Shown here one piece after another: positions 7,190-13,529 of a DNA stretch of 14,525 bases. Position 1 is the first letter of the stretch. Every line of letters starts with the position of its first letter. A program made the position numbers and the translations under genes. Source of the DNA: a bacterium (GTDB taxonomy: Bacteria > ARS69); NCBI GenBank assembly GCA_025774865.1, contig JALGZO010000056.1, forward strand, positions 1 through 14,525, given 5' to 3'. The notes under the pieces are model-generated. The model was given only the letters and a program-made list of their open reading frames with translations. It made no database searches and had not been told where the DNA came from.

Positions 7190-8674
7190 ATGGCTGAGGT
7201 TGCAAGTGCGAGCATGACGAAGATGTACGTCAAGGGGCAGTGGGTCGAGGCGCAGAGCGGTGAGACTCAAGAAGTCCGTAGTCCACACGACGGCTCCGTC
7301 GTCGACACCGTTCCCCGCGGCTCGCGGGACGACGCTCGGGCCGCGATCCGGGCCGCGGAGGACGCGTTCCCCGAGTGGGCCGACACCGCCGCCGACGAGC
7401 GCGCCCGGCTGATCCTCGCGGGGGTCGAGAAGGTCAAGGAGAAGCAGAAGGACCTGGCGAAGGTGCTCTCCGCCGAGCAAGGCAAGCCGGTCTTCGAGGC
7501 CATGGGGGAGATTCACCACTTCCTGCACGGCATGACGTTCTACGCCGGTCTCGCCAGCAAGATCCGGGGAGCGCAAGTACCTCTTCCCCCGGACATGGGC
7601 AAACACAGTTACGGATTGGTTCTCAAGCGGCCGGTCGGCGTATGCGGGGCAATCGTCCCGTGGAACTTCCCGATCACGCTCATGGGTACGAAGATCGGTC
7701 CCGCGCTCATCGCGGGAAACACGGTGATCGTCAAGCCCGCGAGCTCGACACCGCTGACGTCGCTCCAGATCATCGGCCTTCTGAACGAAGCGGGTCTGCC
7801 GGCCGGCGTGCTGAACTGTGTCACCGGGCCGGGTCGCGAGGTCGGTGAGGAGCTTCTGGAGAATCCGGTCGTGCGCCGCATCGCGTTCACCGGCGAGTCG
7901 GGAACGGGACGTCGCGTCATGGAGGTCGCCGGTCCGCAGTTCAAGCGCATCACGTTGGAGCTCGGCGGTTCGGATCCGATGATCGTCATGCCCGACGCAG
8001 ATCTCCGCAAGGCGGTCTCGGGGGCGATGATCGGACGCTTCTGGAACTGCGGGCAGGCGTGTCTCGCGGTGAAGCGTCTCTATCTCCACGAGGAGATCCA
8101 CGATGAATTCCTCGAGGCGCTGCTCAAGAAGGTCGGAAGCTACGAGCTCGGCGATCCCGCCACGCGCCCGGAGAAGCCCTTCGTGCGCATGGGTCCGCTG
8201 CACACGGCCGAGCAGCGCGAAGAGATCGAGAGCCAGCTCGCCGACGCCACGAGCAAGGGCGCCGAGGTTCTCATCGGCGGAAGCCGTCCGGACGATCCGG
8301 CGCTGGGGAGCGGTCATTACTTCCACCCCGCCGTCGTCGCGAATGTGTCGCATCACTCGCGTCTCGTTCAGGAAGAGGTCTTCGGTCCGGTGCTCCCCGT
8401 CTTCAAGGTGAAGGACCTCGACGAGGCGATCGTGCTCGCGAACGACAACCAGTACGGGCTCGGCAGCTCGATCTGGACGCAGAACCTTACCTGGTCGAAC
8501 CAAGCGATTCGCGAGATCCAAGCCGGCGTCACGTGGGTCAACCAGATTCATTACGGGTACGACGAGCTGCCGTTCGGCGGCGTCAAGGCGTCGGGAATCG
8601 GACACGAGCACGGACCCGAGGCCGTGGACTACTACCAGGAGACCAAGGGCGCCGTCATCGGCGGCCTCGCCTGA
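7190..8674 (+). CDS. NAD(P)-dependent aldehyde dehydrogenase 1
   Basis: 494 residues, full length for the ALDH superfamily. Catalytic residues are in place: N159 in the PWNF motif, K182 in VKPAS, general base E257 in LELGGSD and nucleophile C291 in CGQACLA. The 34-residue gap from Glu to Cys is normal. The reaction is aldehyde to carboxylate with NAD(P). ATG 7190 has AGGAG at 7177-7181, 8 bases upstream; Met9 at 7214 has only a weak GAGG too far away. It is the first gene of the operon, 25 bases before the crotonase gene. There is no MaoC-type hydratase domain, so it is not PaaZ. It could oxidise a semialdehyde formed after ring opening, or an aldehyde that feeds the pathway. It resembles the second ALDH at the far end of the operon. 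Confidence 0.92.
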   Translation: MAEVASASMTKMYVKGQWVEAQSGETQEVRSPHDGSVVDTVPRGSRDDARAAIRAAEDAFPEWADTAADERARLILAGVEKVKEKQKDLAKVLSAEQGKPVFEAMGEIHHFLHGMTFYAGLASKIRGAQVPLPPDMGKHSYGLVLKRPVGVCGAIVPWNFPITLMGTKIGPALIAGNTVIVKPASSTPLTSLQIIGLLNEAGLPAGVLNCVTGPGREVGEELLENPVVRRIAFTGESGTGRRVMEVAGPQFKRITLELGGSDPMIVMPDADLRKAVSGAMIGRFWNCGQACLAVKRLYLHEEIHDEFLEALLKKVGSYELGDPATRPEKPFVRMGPLHTAEQREEIESQLADATSKGAEVLIGGSRPDDPALGSGHYFHPAVVANVSHHSRLVQEEVFGPVLPVFKVKDLDEAIVLANDNQYGLGSSIWTQNLTWSNQAIREIQAGVTWVNQIHYGYDELPFGGVKASGIGHEHGPEAVDYYQETKGAVIGGLA

Positions 8675-8699
8675 CGGAAGAAGGAAGGAGAGCGAACCC

Positions 8700-9482
8700 A
8701 TGTCGGACCCACGTGTGACGGCATCGTTCGACGGCGCCGTCGGAATCATCACCCTCAACCACCCGAAGGCGAACAGCTACGATCTCTCGTTCATGGAGGA
8801 CCTGGACGCGGCCATCGACGCGATGATCCAGAACGAGTCGGTCCGGGTGGTCGTCATGAGGTCGGGCCTGGAGAAGTTCTTTTCCGCCGGTGCGGACATC
8901 AAGGCGTTCCAGGCGAACAGCACCGAAGGCAACATGAAGATGATCCGTTTCGCGCACAACGCGCTGCGCAAGATGGCGAACTCCCCCAAGGTGTTCGTCG
9001 CGGCGATCGGTGGATTCGCGCTCGGCGGCGGACTCGAGATGGCCCTCGCGTGTGACCTCCGCTTCGCTGGAGACGGCGACTACAAGGTCGGGCTGCCGGA
9101 AGTGACGCTGGGGCTCCTACCCGGCAACGGAGGGACTCAGCGGCTCCCCCGCCTCATCGGTTGCAACGCCGCCCTCGCCCTGATGATCACGGGAGAGATG
9201 ATCGGCCCCAAGCGGGCCCACGAGCTCGGCCTCGTCGATCGCCTTTGTCCGCAGGACTCGTACCTCGACGACACGCTGGCGTACGCGCGGAAGTTGGCAT
9301 CCGGAGCCACGCTGGCCATAGGTCGAATCAAACAGGCCGTGTACGAAGGAATGGAAGTCTCTATGGACGAGGCACTGGCGTTGGAGCGTGATCTGATGGC
9401 GCCGCTCTTCGACACCGAAGACGCCAAGGAAGGCATCGCGGCGTTCGCCGAGAAACGCCAGCCGACGTACACGGGACGGTAG
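8700..9482 (+). CDS. Enoyl-CoA hydratase (crotonase family)
   Basis: 260 residues, standard crotonase length. The oxyanion-hole segment is FFSAGADIKAF (60-70). Both catalytic glutamates of true hydratases are present: E113 in GGGLEMALACD and E133 in LPEVTLGLLPGNGGTQRL, 20 residues apart as in rat mitochondrial hydratase. This supports water addition to a 2-enoyl-CoA, a PaaF-like role in the beta-oxidation part of a Paa-type pathway. The C-terminal EGIAAFAEKRQPTY is also typical. ATG 8700 is preceded by AAGGAG at 8685-8690, 9 bases away. It lies 15 bases before paaA in the same operon. Confidence 0.92.
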   Translation: MSDPRVTASFDGAVGIITLNHPKANSYDLSFMEDLDAAIDAMIQNESVRVVVMRSGLEKFFSAGADIKAFQANSTEGNMKMIRFAHNALRKMANSPKVFVAAIGGFALGGGLEMALACDLRFAGDGDYKVGLPEVTLGLLPGNGGTQRLPRLIGCNAALALMITGEMIGPKRAHELGLVDRLCPQDSYLDDTLAYARKLASGATLAIGRIKQAVYEGMEVSMDEALALERDLMAPLFDTEDAKEGIAAFAEKRQPTYTGR

Positions 9483-9497
9483 CCGAGGAGGGGGACG

Positions 9498-10466
9498 ATG
9501 GCGCTGATCACGGAAGAAGAGGTCGTCGGGCGGCTCGGCGCGGGCAGAATGGTCGAGTCGATCGACCACATGTCGGAGAAGTACCTGAAGGGAATCCAGC
9601 GGATCCTGACGGTGTCCGCCGACACGGAGCTCGTCTCGGCGCCCGCCTACAACTTCGCCGCGAAGGACGCCCCGACCGTCAACGCTTACATTTCTGCCAT
9701 GGGGATCATTCAGGACGAACTGGGACACGCGCACATCGCGTATCGCCTCATGGAGGATCTCGGCTTCGACAAAGAGCAGCTGATCTTCGAGCGCGATCCG
9801 AACAGCTTCAAGTACCCTTACGCGTTCGACGTGCCGCTCGAGACCTGGGTCGAACTGGCGGTGGCCAACGCGCTCTACGATCGCGCGGGCTTCGTTCTTC
9901 TGTCCGACGTGTTTCAACACACCACGTTCGCTCCGTGGAAGCGCGCTCTCGTGAAGGTCGACAAGGAGGAGAACTTCCACCTCCGCCACGGCGAGACCTG
10001 GATGAAGAAGATCAACCAGTCCGCCGAGGGACACGACAAGCTGCAGCGCGCCGTGGACTGGATGCTGCCGCTCACGCTCGAATGGTTCGGGCTCCCCGAC
10101 AGCATGAAGACGCAGAAGGTGCAGCTCGAGTACGGGTTCAAGGGCCAGAGCAACGACCAGCTCCGCCAGACCTGGATGTCGACGGCGATTCCGTTTCTCG
10201 AATCGCTGAACATCGGCGTACCGGTCCACCGGGACGAGCGGACGCAAGCGTACGTGATCGATTACCCGTTCCCGTCGGAGTTCGATCCGGAAGAAAAGCG
10301 GTGGCTGTTCGATGAGGGGCCGATCGAATGGCTCGACGACGATTCCGGGCGACCCAGCGTCATGAAACGATGGCGCGGGCGCGGCCCGATGAACGACGAG
10401 TTCGTCGAGATCCTGCAGCGAGGTCACCGCCAGGTCGTCGACTTGCTCGTCCGCGAGAAGCAATGA
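9498..10466 (+). CDS. paaA: Phenylacetyl-CoA epoxidase-like catalytic subunit PaaA
   Basis: 322 residues (E. coli PaaA is about 309). It is the catalytic di-iron subunit of the CoA-ester ring epoxidase, which uses O2 and electrons from a reductase. Likely iron ligands are visible: E44, E74 and H77 in QDELGH, D128 in YDRAG, and E158 and H161 in KEENFH. The flanks follow E. coli PaaA closely: an APT motif before the second helix, KYPYAFDVP against KYSSIFNYP, a FAPWKRALVK segment against YGPYARAMVK, and LRQTW-IPFLESLNIGVP against LRQRF-VPQVEMLGMTVP. It has a strong SD (AGGAGG 9486-9491, 6 bases before ATG). The stop overlaps the next start (ATGA). The substrate is assumed from family and is not proven; the rest of the complex here is unusual. 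Confidence 0.9.
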   Translation: MALITEEEVVGRLGAGRMVESIDHMSEKYLKGIQRILTVSADTELVSAPAYNFAAKDAPTVNAYISAMGIIQDELGHAHIAYRLMEDLGFDKEQLIFERDPNSFKYPYAFDVPLETWVELAVANALYDRAGFVLLSDVFQHTTFAPWKRALVKVDKEENFHLRHGETWMKKINQSAEGHDKLQRAVDWMLPLTLEWFGLPDSMKTQKVQLEYGFKGQSNDQLRQTWMSTAIPFLESLNIGVPVHRDERTQAYVIDYPFPSEFDPEEKRWLFDEGPIEWLDDDSGRPSVMKRWRGRGPMNDEFVEILQRGHRQVVDLLVREKQ

Positions 10467-10777
10467 CCGTGGAGGAGCGCCTGCTCGAAGCGTTGCACGA
10501 CGTCGAAGACGCGGAACTGCCCTTGGACGTCGTCGACCTGGGTCTCATCTACGGGATTCGGTATCGTGAGGGCGACGGTCACGTGGACGTCGACATGACA
10601 TTCACCGCGATGGGCTGCCCCGCCATGGATTACATGGTCCACGACGTGCGGGAGCGGCTCCTTCGAGAGGCCGAGGTCGCGAGCGTCCAGGTCACGGTCG
10701 TATGGGACCCGCCGTGGGATCAGACTCGGCTCACCTCGAGGGGCTCGGCGGCGCTCGCAACGTGGGGAATCGTGTGA
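10463..10777 (+). CDS. paaD: PaaD N-terminal half: stand-alone DUF59/MIP18 protein
   Basis: 104 residues. It matches the first two thirds of PaaD: VEDAELPLDVVDLGLIYGI (the DPExP-VVDLG signature, with D16 and E18), MTFTAMGCPAMDYM with the conserved Cys52 of DUF59/SufT-type proteins, then VVWDPPWDQTRLT and a closing GSAALATWGIV. In E. coli PaaD (about 165 residues) this domain continues into a zinc ribbon; here a TGA stops it right after the WGIV point. The zinc-ribbon part is a separate gene at 11987. PaaD is thought to help iron or Fe-S assembly for the epoxidase or its reductase. ATGA overlap with paaA upstream and a 1-base overlap (TGATG) with the next gene imply coupled translation. Confidence 0.88.
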   Translation: MTVEERLLEALHDVEDAELPLDVVDLGLIYGIRYREGDGHVDVDMTFTAMGCPAMDYMVHDVRERLLREAEVASVQVTVVWDPPWDQTRLTSRGSAALATWGIV

Positions 10778-10998
10778 TGACCATTCGGGATCGAAACGAA
10801 GTGAAACCGAGCGGCACCGTTTACGACGTGTTCGCACGCACGCGTGACGAAGACCGCGTGCATCAGGTCGGCGACGTCATCGCGCCGACGTCCGGCCTCG
10901 CGCGCGCGTACGCGTACCAGATGTACCAGGAGAGCCCTTGGGTCGAGATGGTCGTGGCTCCACGGGCGGCCATCGTCACCGTCGTCGATAAGACCTAG
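10777..10998 (+). CDS. paaB: PaaB-like small subunit, copy 1
   Basis: 73 residues from ATG 10777, which shares one base with the paaD TGA; GTG 10774 in frame is an alternative. GGGGA at 10764-10768 is 8 bases upstream. The pattern YDVFART-x-HQVGDVIAP, an Ala/Tyr-rich helix (ARAYAYQMY), then PWVEMVVAPRAAIVTV parallels PaaB (YEVFVR-x-HVGS-x-A, helix, W-V-V-x-I). E. coli PaaB is about 95 residues. PaaB bridges two PaaA-PaaC dimers, so this is likely a structural subunit of the oxygenase. Too short for an enzyme. The PaaB call rests on fold pattern and gene position and is less sure than those of PaaA and PaaD. Confidence 0.72.
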   Translation: MTIRDRNEVKPSGTVYDVFARTRDEDRVHQVGDVIAPTSGLARAYAYQMYQESPWVEMVVAPRAAIVTVVDKT

Positions 10999-11008
10999 GC
11001 GGATCATC

Positions 11009-11197
11009 ATGAACGCAACGTTCGTAGTGTTCGCGAGGCGGAAGTCCCAGGAGCCGCTGACGAAAATCGGAACCGTCACGGTGAAGCAGGGGGCGTCCGT
11101 CGAGGAGTCGGTGAGCAAAGAGCACGGCGAGGACTGGATCGAGCTCGTGGCCATCCCCGAAACGGCGATGGAGTGGGCGATCGGAGGCGACGAATGA
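11009..11197 (+). CDS. PaaB-like small subunit, copy 2
   Basis: 62 residues from ATG 11009, 10 bases after copy 1, with a weak SD-like AGGCGGA (10997-11003). It has the same skeleton as copy 1: FVVFARRK against YDVFART, then IGTVTV against VGDVIA, a short helix, and DWIELVAIPETAM against PWVEMVVAPRAAI. The helix and the tail are shorter. The two are clearly different sequences, so this is an old duplication. It may form an asymmetric bridge with copy 1 in the PaaA/PaaC complex. The stop overlaps the next start by ATGA. An unrelated small regulatory component cannot be excluded. Confidence 0.62.
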   Translation: MNATFVVFARRKSQEPLTKIGTVTVKQGASVEESVSKEHGEDWIELVAIPETAMEWAIGGDE

Positions 11198-11982
11198 CTT
11201 TCATGAAGGACCGCGAGGCCGACCTCCGAGATGCTCCAGTCGCCGTCGAGCCGATCGACGTGGACGAGTTCCCGCCCGAGGCGCGGGAGTCGATCCTCGG
11301 AATCCTCGTCATGCTCGGTGACAACAAGTATCAGCTCGGGCGTCGCTACGGCGAGTGGGCCACGTCCGGTCCCACGCTCGAGGCCTCGGTGGCCGCTGCG
11401 TCCATGACCTCGGACGAGATGGGACACGCACGAAGCCTCTATCCCCTGCTCCGGAAATTCCCCGGAGCGCCGCCGGAGCTCAAGAAGGAAGACGATCGCA
11501 CCGCGTTCCATAACGTGTCGTTCCTCGACACGCCGTTCCTTCAGTGGACCGATCTCATCGCGACCGCGGCGCTCTTCGACCGAGCGCTGTCCGTGCTCGT
11601 CGAGGGGCTCCGCGATTCGTCCTACGGTCCTTTCCGGCACCGCGCCGCGAAGATCCTGCAGGAGGAGCGCTACCACGAGCTCTACGCGAACGGCTGGGTC
11701 GAGACGCTGGCGCAGGAGGAAGGAACTCGAATCGCGCTGAAGGAGAGCATGAACCGCATCTGGACCGAGACGCTGACCTGGTTCGGCCCCGACGATGACC
11801 GCGTTCTCGGAATCGCAGCGGAGCAGCGTATCGTCGACGTGACCGGGCCCGAGCTCCGGGAGCGATTCGTGTCGGGCGTGCAGCGCGTCGTCGAGTCGAT
11901 CCCCGGGATGGGCTTCCCGGCGAGCGCTCCGCTTCCCTGGGATCGGTGGGTCGCGGCGGACCGCCGACTGCGACCGGAGTGA
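11194..11982 (+). CDS. paaC: PaaC-like di-iron-fold subunit with retained metal ligands
   Basis: 262 residues (E. coli PaaC is about 248). ATG 11194 overlaps the upstream TGA, with GGAGG at 11183-11187, 6 bases before it. The N-terminal segment VMLGDNKYQLGRRYGEW is the PaaC signature (LGDN-x-LGQRLxEW). In E. coli PaaC the metal sites have decayed (LLGQ, EARYH). Here E75 and H78 in DEMGHAR, D129 in FDRAL, and E158 and H161 in EERYH are all present, at nearly the same positions as in the paaA product. The first-helix ligand Glu is replaced by the D43-N44 of GDN. The tail (WFGPDDDR, then LRERF and IPGMGFP) is closer to PaaA, and the C-terminal HTE motif of PaaC is absent. It may be structural, or a second metal-binding subunit. 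Confidence 0.82.
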   Translation: MTFMKDREADLRDAPVAVEPIDVDEFPPEARESILGILVMLGDNKYQLGRRYGEWATSGPTLEASVAAASMTSDEMGHARSLYPLLRKFPGAPPELKKEDDRTAFHNVSFLDTPFLQWTDLIATAALFDRALSVLVEGLRDSSYGPFRHRAAKILQEERYHELYANGWVETLAQEEGTRIALKESMNRIWTETLTWFGPDDDRVLGIAAEQRIVDVTGPELRERFVSGVQRVVESIPGMGFPASAPLPWDRWVAADRRLRPE

Positions 11983-11986
11983 AGAG

Positions 11987-12205
11987 ATGAGCACCGGCTC
12001 CGTGCGTCGGCGGTGGACGGCCGAGGGCGGGGCGGCGCCGCGCTGCCCTTGGTGCGGGTCGGAGCAGACGGAGCGGAGCGCCGTCTTCGGACCCTTCCAC
12101 ATGTCGGAGAGCTACTCGTGCCTCGACTGCCACAGCCCTTTTTCACGAATCAAGTGGAGACGGGAGCCTCCGCCGACGGGAACCGGGGCCGGGCACCCGG
12201 AATGA
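11987..12205 (+). CDS. PaaD C-terminal half: stand-alone zinc-ribbon protein
   Basis: 72 residues. C20, C23, C45 and C48 form a CxxC-x21-CxxC zinc ribbon: CPWCGSEQTE, VFGPF, then YSCLDCHSPFSRIKW. This is the layout of the PaaD C-terminal domain (CPxCGSxxTE, FG, YxCxxCxEPFxxFK). PaaD's usual extra Cys after FGST is missing here (FGPFHMSES). The DUF59 part of PaaD is a separate gene at 10463, with three genes between. ATG 11987 lies 4 bases after the paaC stop, with GGAG at 11976-11979, and its TGA overlaps the next ATG. It most likely acts in trans with the DUF59 protein in maturing the oxygenase. Small generic zinc ribbons exist elsewhere, but position and motif order make the PaaD origin likely. 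Confidence 0.78.
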   Translation: MSTGSVRRRWTAEGGAAPRCPWCGSEQTERSAVFGPFHMSESYSCLDCHSPFSRIKWRREPPPTGTGAGHPE

Positions 12206-12984
12206 CGGAAAGCCCCCTCCTCGTCGAGGTTCGCAACGCGGTTGCGACCGTCACCCTCAACCGCCCGCGAGAGCTCAACGCGATCGACAACGATATGCGT
12301 GCCGCGTTCCGCGAACTGGCGGACCGACTCCCGTTCGACTCGGAGATCCGGGTCGTGGTGTTCACCGGAGCCGGGCGCGCGTTCTCAGCGGGCGGCAACG
12401 TGAAACAGTTCGAACGGGAGTGGAACCCGGCCGAGTTCCGGGCGCGCAGTCACAAGCTCAGCCACTTCTTCGACGAGCTCGAGACGCTCGAGAAACCCGT
12501 CATCGCCGCCCTCAACGGCGTCGCCACCGGGGCCGGTCTTCAGCTCGCGCTGGCCGCCGACCTGCGCTTCGCGGCCGAGGGTGCGGAGCTCGGATTCCGT
12601 GAGCATCATCTGGGGCTCGTGCCGGGGCATGGCGGGGCTACTCGAATCGTGAAGCTCATCGGGCTGAGCCGCGCGAAGGAGCTCTACTTCGGCGGCGAGC
12701 TCGTGGACGCGGAGGAGGCGCGGCGAATCGGACTCGTGCACCGCGTGATCCCCGCGGACGCGCTGCTCGAGCAAGTTCAGGAAACAGCGGAGAAGCTGGC
12801 GAAGCGCGCACCGCTGGCCCTCGGGCTCACCAAGCGCCTCCTGAACCACGCGGCGCACGCCGACGTGCGGTCGGGAATCGAGATGGAGTCGCTTGCGCAG
12901 GTCGTGGCGCTCGAGACCGCGGACCACCAGGAAGGCGTCGCGGCTTTCCGGGAGAAGCGCCGCCCGCGCTTCCGCGGGGAGTGA
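12202..12984 (+). CDS. Crotonase-family enoyl-CoA isomerase-like protein (PaaG-like role)
   Basis: 260 residues. It has the crotonase oxyanion motif AFSAGGNVKQF (60-70) and PGHGGATR. The first hydratase glutamate is replaced by Gln114 (GAGLQLALAAD), while the second is kept (E134 in FREHHLGLVPG). Loss of the first Glu with retention of the second is the pattern of enoyl-CoA isomerases rather than hydratases, so a double-bond or epoxide/oxepin isomerisation, as done by PaaG, is a fair inference. E. coli PaaG itself uses an Asp at another position, so this is not a simple orthologue. ATG 12202 overlaps the zinc-ribbon stop; there is no good SD, so translation is probably coupled. It sits 2 bases before the PaaY-like gene. 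Confidence 0.82.
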   Translation: MTESPLLVEVRNAVATVTLNRPRELNAIDNDMRAAFRELADRLPFDSEIRVVVFTGAGRAFSAGGNVKQFEREWNPAEFRARSHKLSHFFDELETLEKPVIAALNGVATGAGLQLALAADLRFAAEGAELGFREHHLGLVPGHGGATRIVKLIGLSRAKELYFGGELVDAEEARRIGLVHRVIPADALLEQVQETAEKLAKRAPLALGLTKRLLNHAAHADVRSGIEMESLAQVVALETADHQEGVAAFREKRRPRFRGE

Positions 12985-12986
12985 CG

Positions 12987-13520
12987 ATGGCCCGGATCAT
13001 CACGGTGCGGGGTTGGACACCGCAGATCCACCCGACGGCCTTCGTCGCCCCGAACGCCACCCTGATCGGCAACGTCGTCGTCGAGGCGCACGCGAACGTC
13101 TGGTTCGGCGTGGTCCTGCGAGCGGACCAGAACCTCATTCAGATCGGAGAGAAGGCGAGCGTCCAGGACAACGCGGTGATGCACTGCAACGAGGAGAACG
13201 CAACCGTCATCGGGAGAAGCGCGACGATCGGCCACTGTGCCGTCCTCGAGGGTTGCGAGATCCAGGATTTTGCGCTGATCGGCATGAACGCGAGCGTGCT
13301 GGACGGGGCCACCGTCGAATCGGGAGCGCTGGTCGCGGCCGGCAGCGTCGTGAAGGAGCGAGACACGATTCCGGAGTGGACCCTCGCGGGAGGCGTCCCG
13401 GCCGTGGCGAAGAAGCAGCTCGCGGGGACCGCGATCGACCACGTCAAGGGAGCGGCCGAGCACTACCAGACACTCATGGCCCTCTACGAACATCTCGGCG
13501 ACCCCGTACCCAGAGAGTAG
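12987..13520 (+). CDS. paaY: PaaY-like gamma-carbonic-anhydrase-family hexapeptide protein
   Basis: 177 residues. A left-handed beta-helix of hexapeptide repeats (about residues 13-140: NATLIGNVVVEAHANVW, then IGEKASVQDNAVMHC, and so on) precedes a C-terminal alpha helix (AIDHVKGAAEHYQTLMALY). Gamma-class enzymes bind zinc through three His; here H66 (VMH) and H83 (IGH) are kept, but the third is Glu88 (AVLEGC, usually VLHGC). PaaY is a thioesterase that removes dead-end CoA esters in phenylacetate degradation, which fits this operon. ATG 12987 is preferred because GGGGAG at 12976-12981 is 5 bases away; GTG 12981, overlapping the upstream stop, would add two residues. A carbonic anhydrase or another acyl-CoA role is possible. 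Confidence 0.82.
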   Translation: MARIITVRGWTPQIHPTAFVAPNATLIGNVVVEAHANVWFGVVLRADQNLIQIGEKASVQDNAVMHCNEENATVIGRSATIGHCAVLEGCEIQDFALIGMNASVLDGATVESGALVAAGSVVKERDTIPEWTLAGGVPAVAKKQLAGTAIDHVKGAAEHYQTLMALYEHLGDPVPRE

Positions 13521-13529
13521 GAGACGGAG

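Noticed and set aside
7017-7217. Short plus-strand frame in the operon leader as a possible leader peptide or small protein
   Set aside because: It starts with GTG almost at the predicted transcription start without an SD, its product is Arg/Pro-rich, and it overlaps the ALDH1 start. Nothing supports translation.
6908-8758. 616-codon minus-strand frame opposite ALDH1, running to the divergent promoter region
   Set aside because: ALDH1 on the plus strand has every catalytic motif. The minus product has no domain signature and no start signal of its own.
10463-10777. Frameshift or pseudogene explanation for the short PaaD
   Set aside because: The stop falls at a domain boundary, the next gene overlaps it in a coupled arrangement, and the missing ribbon is present as an intact gene with its own start. 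Sequencing error would not move the ribbon more than 1 kb away.
9117-12102. Long minus-strand frames opposite the paaA to paaC genes
   Set aside because: Same cause: they read the complement of well-supported plus-strand genes with ATGA-coupled starts, and their compositions are unnatural.
12013-12201. Extension of the isomerase-like crotonase upstream of ATG 12202
   Set aside because: The extra 63 residues are the out-of-frame reading of the zinc-ribbon gene. Crotonase homology begins at the ATG that overlaps the ribbon stop.
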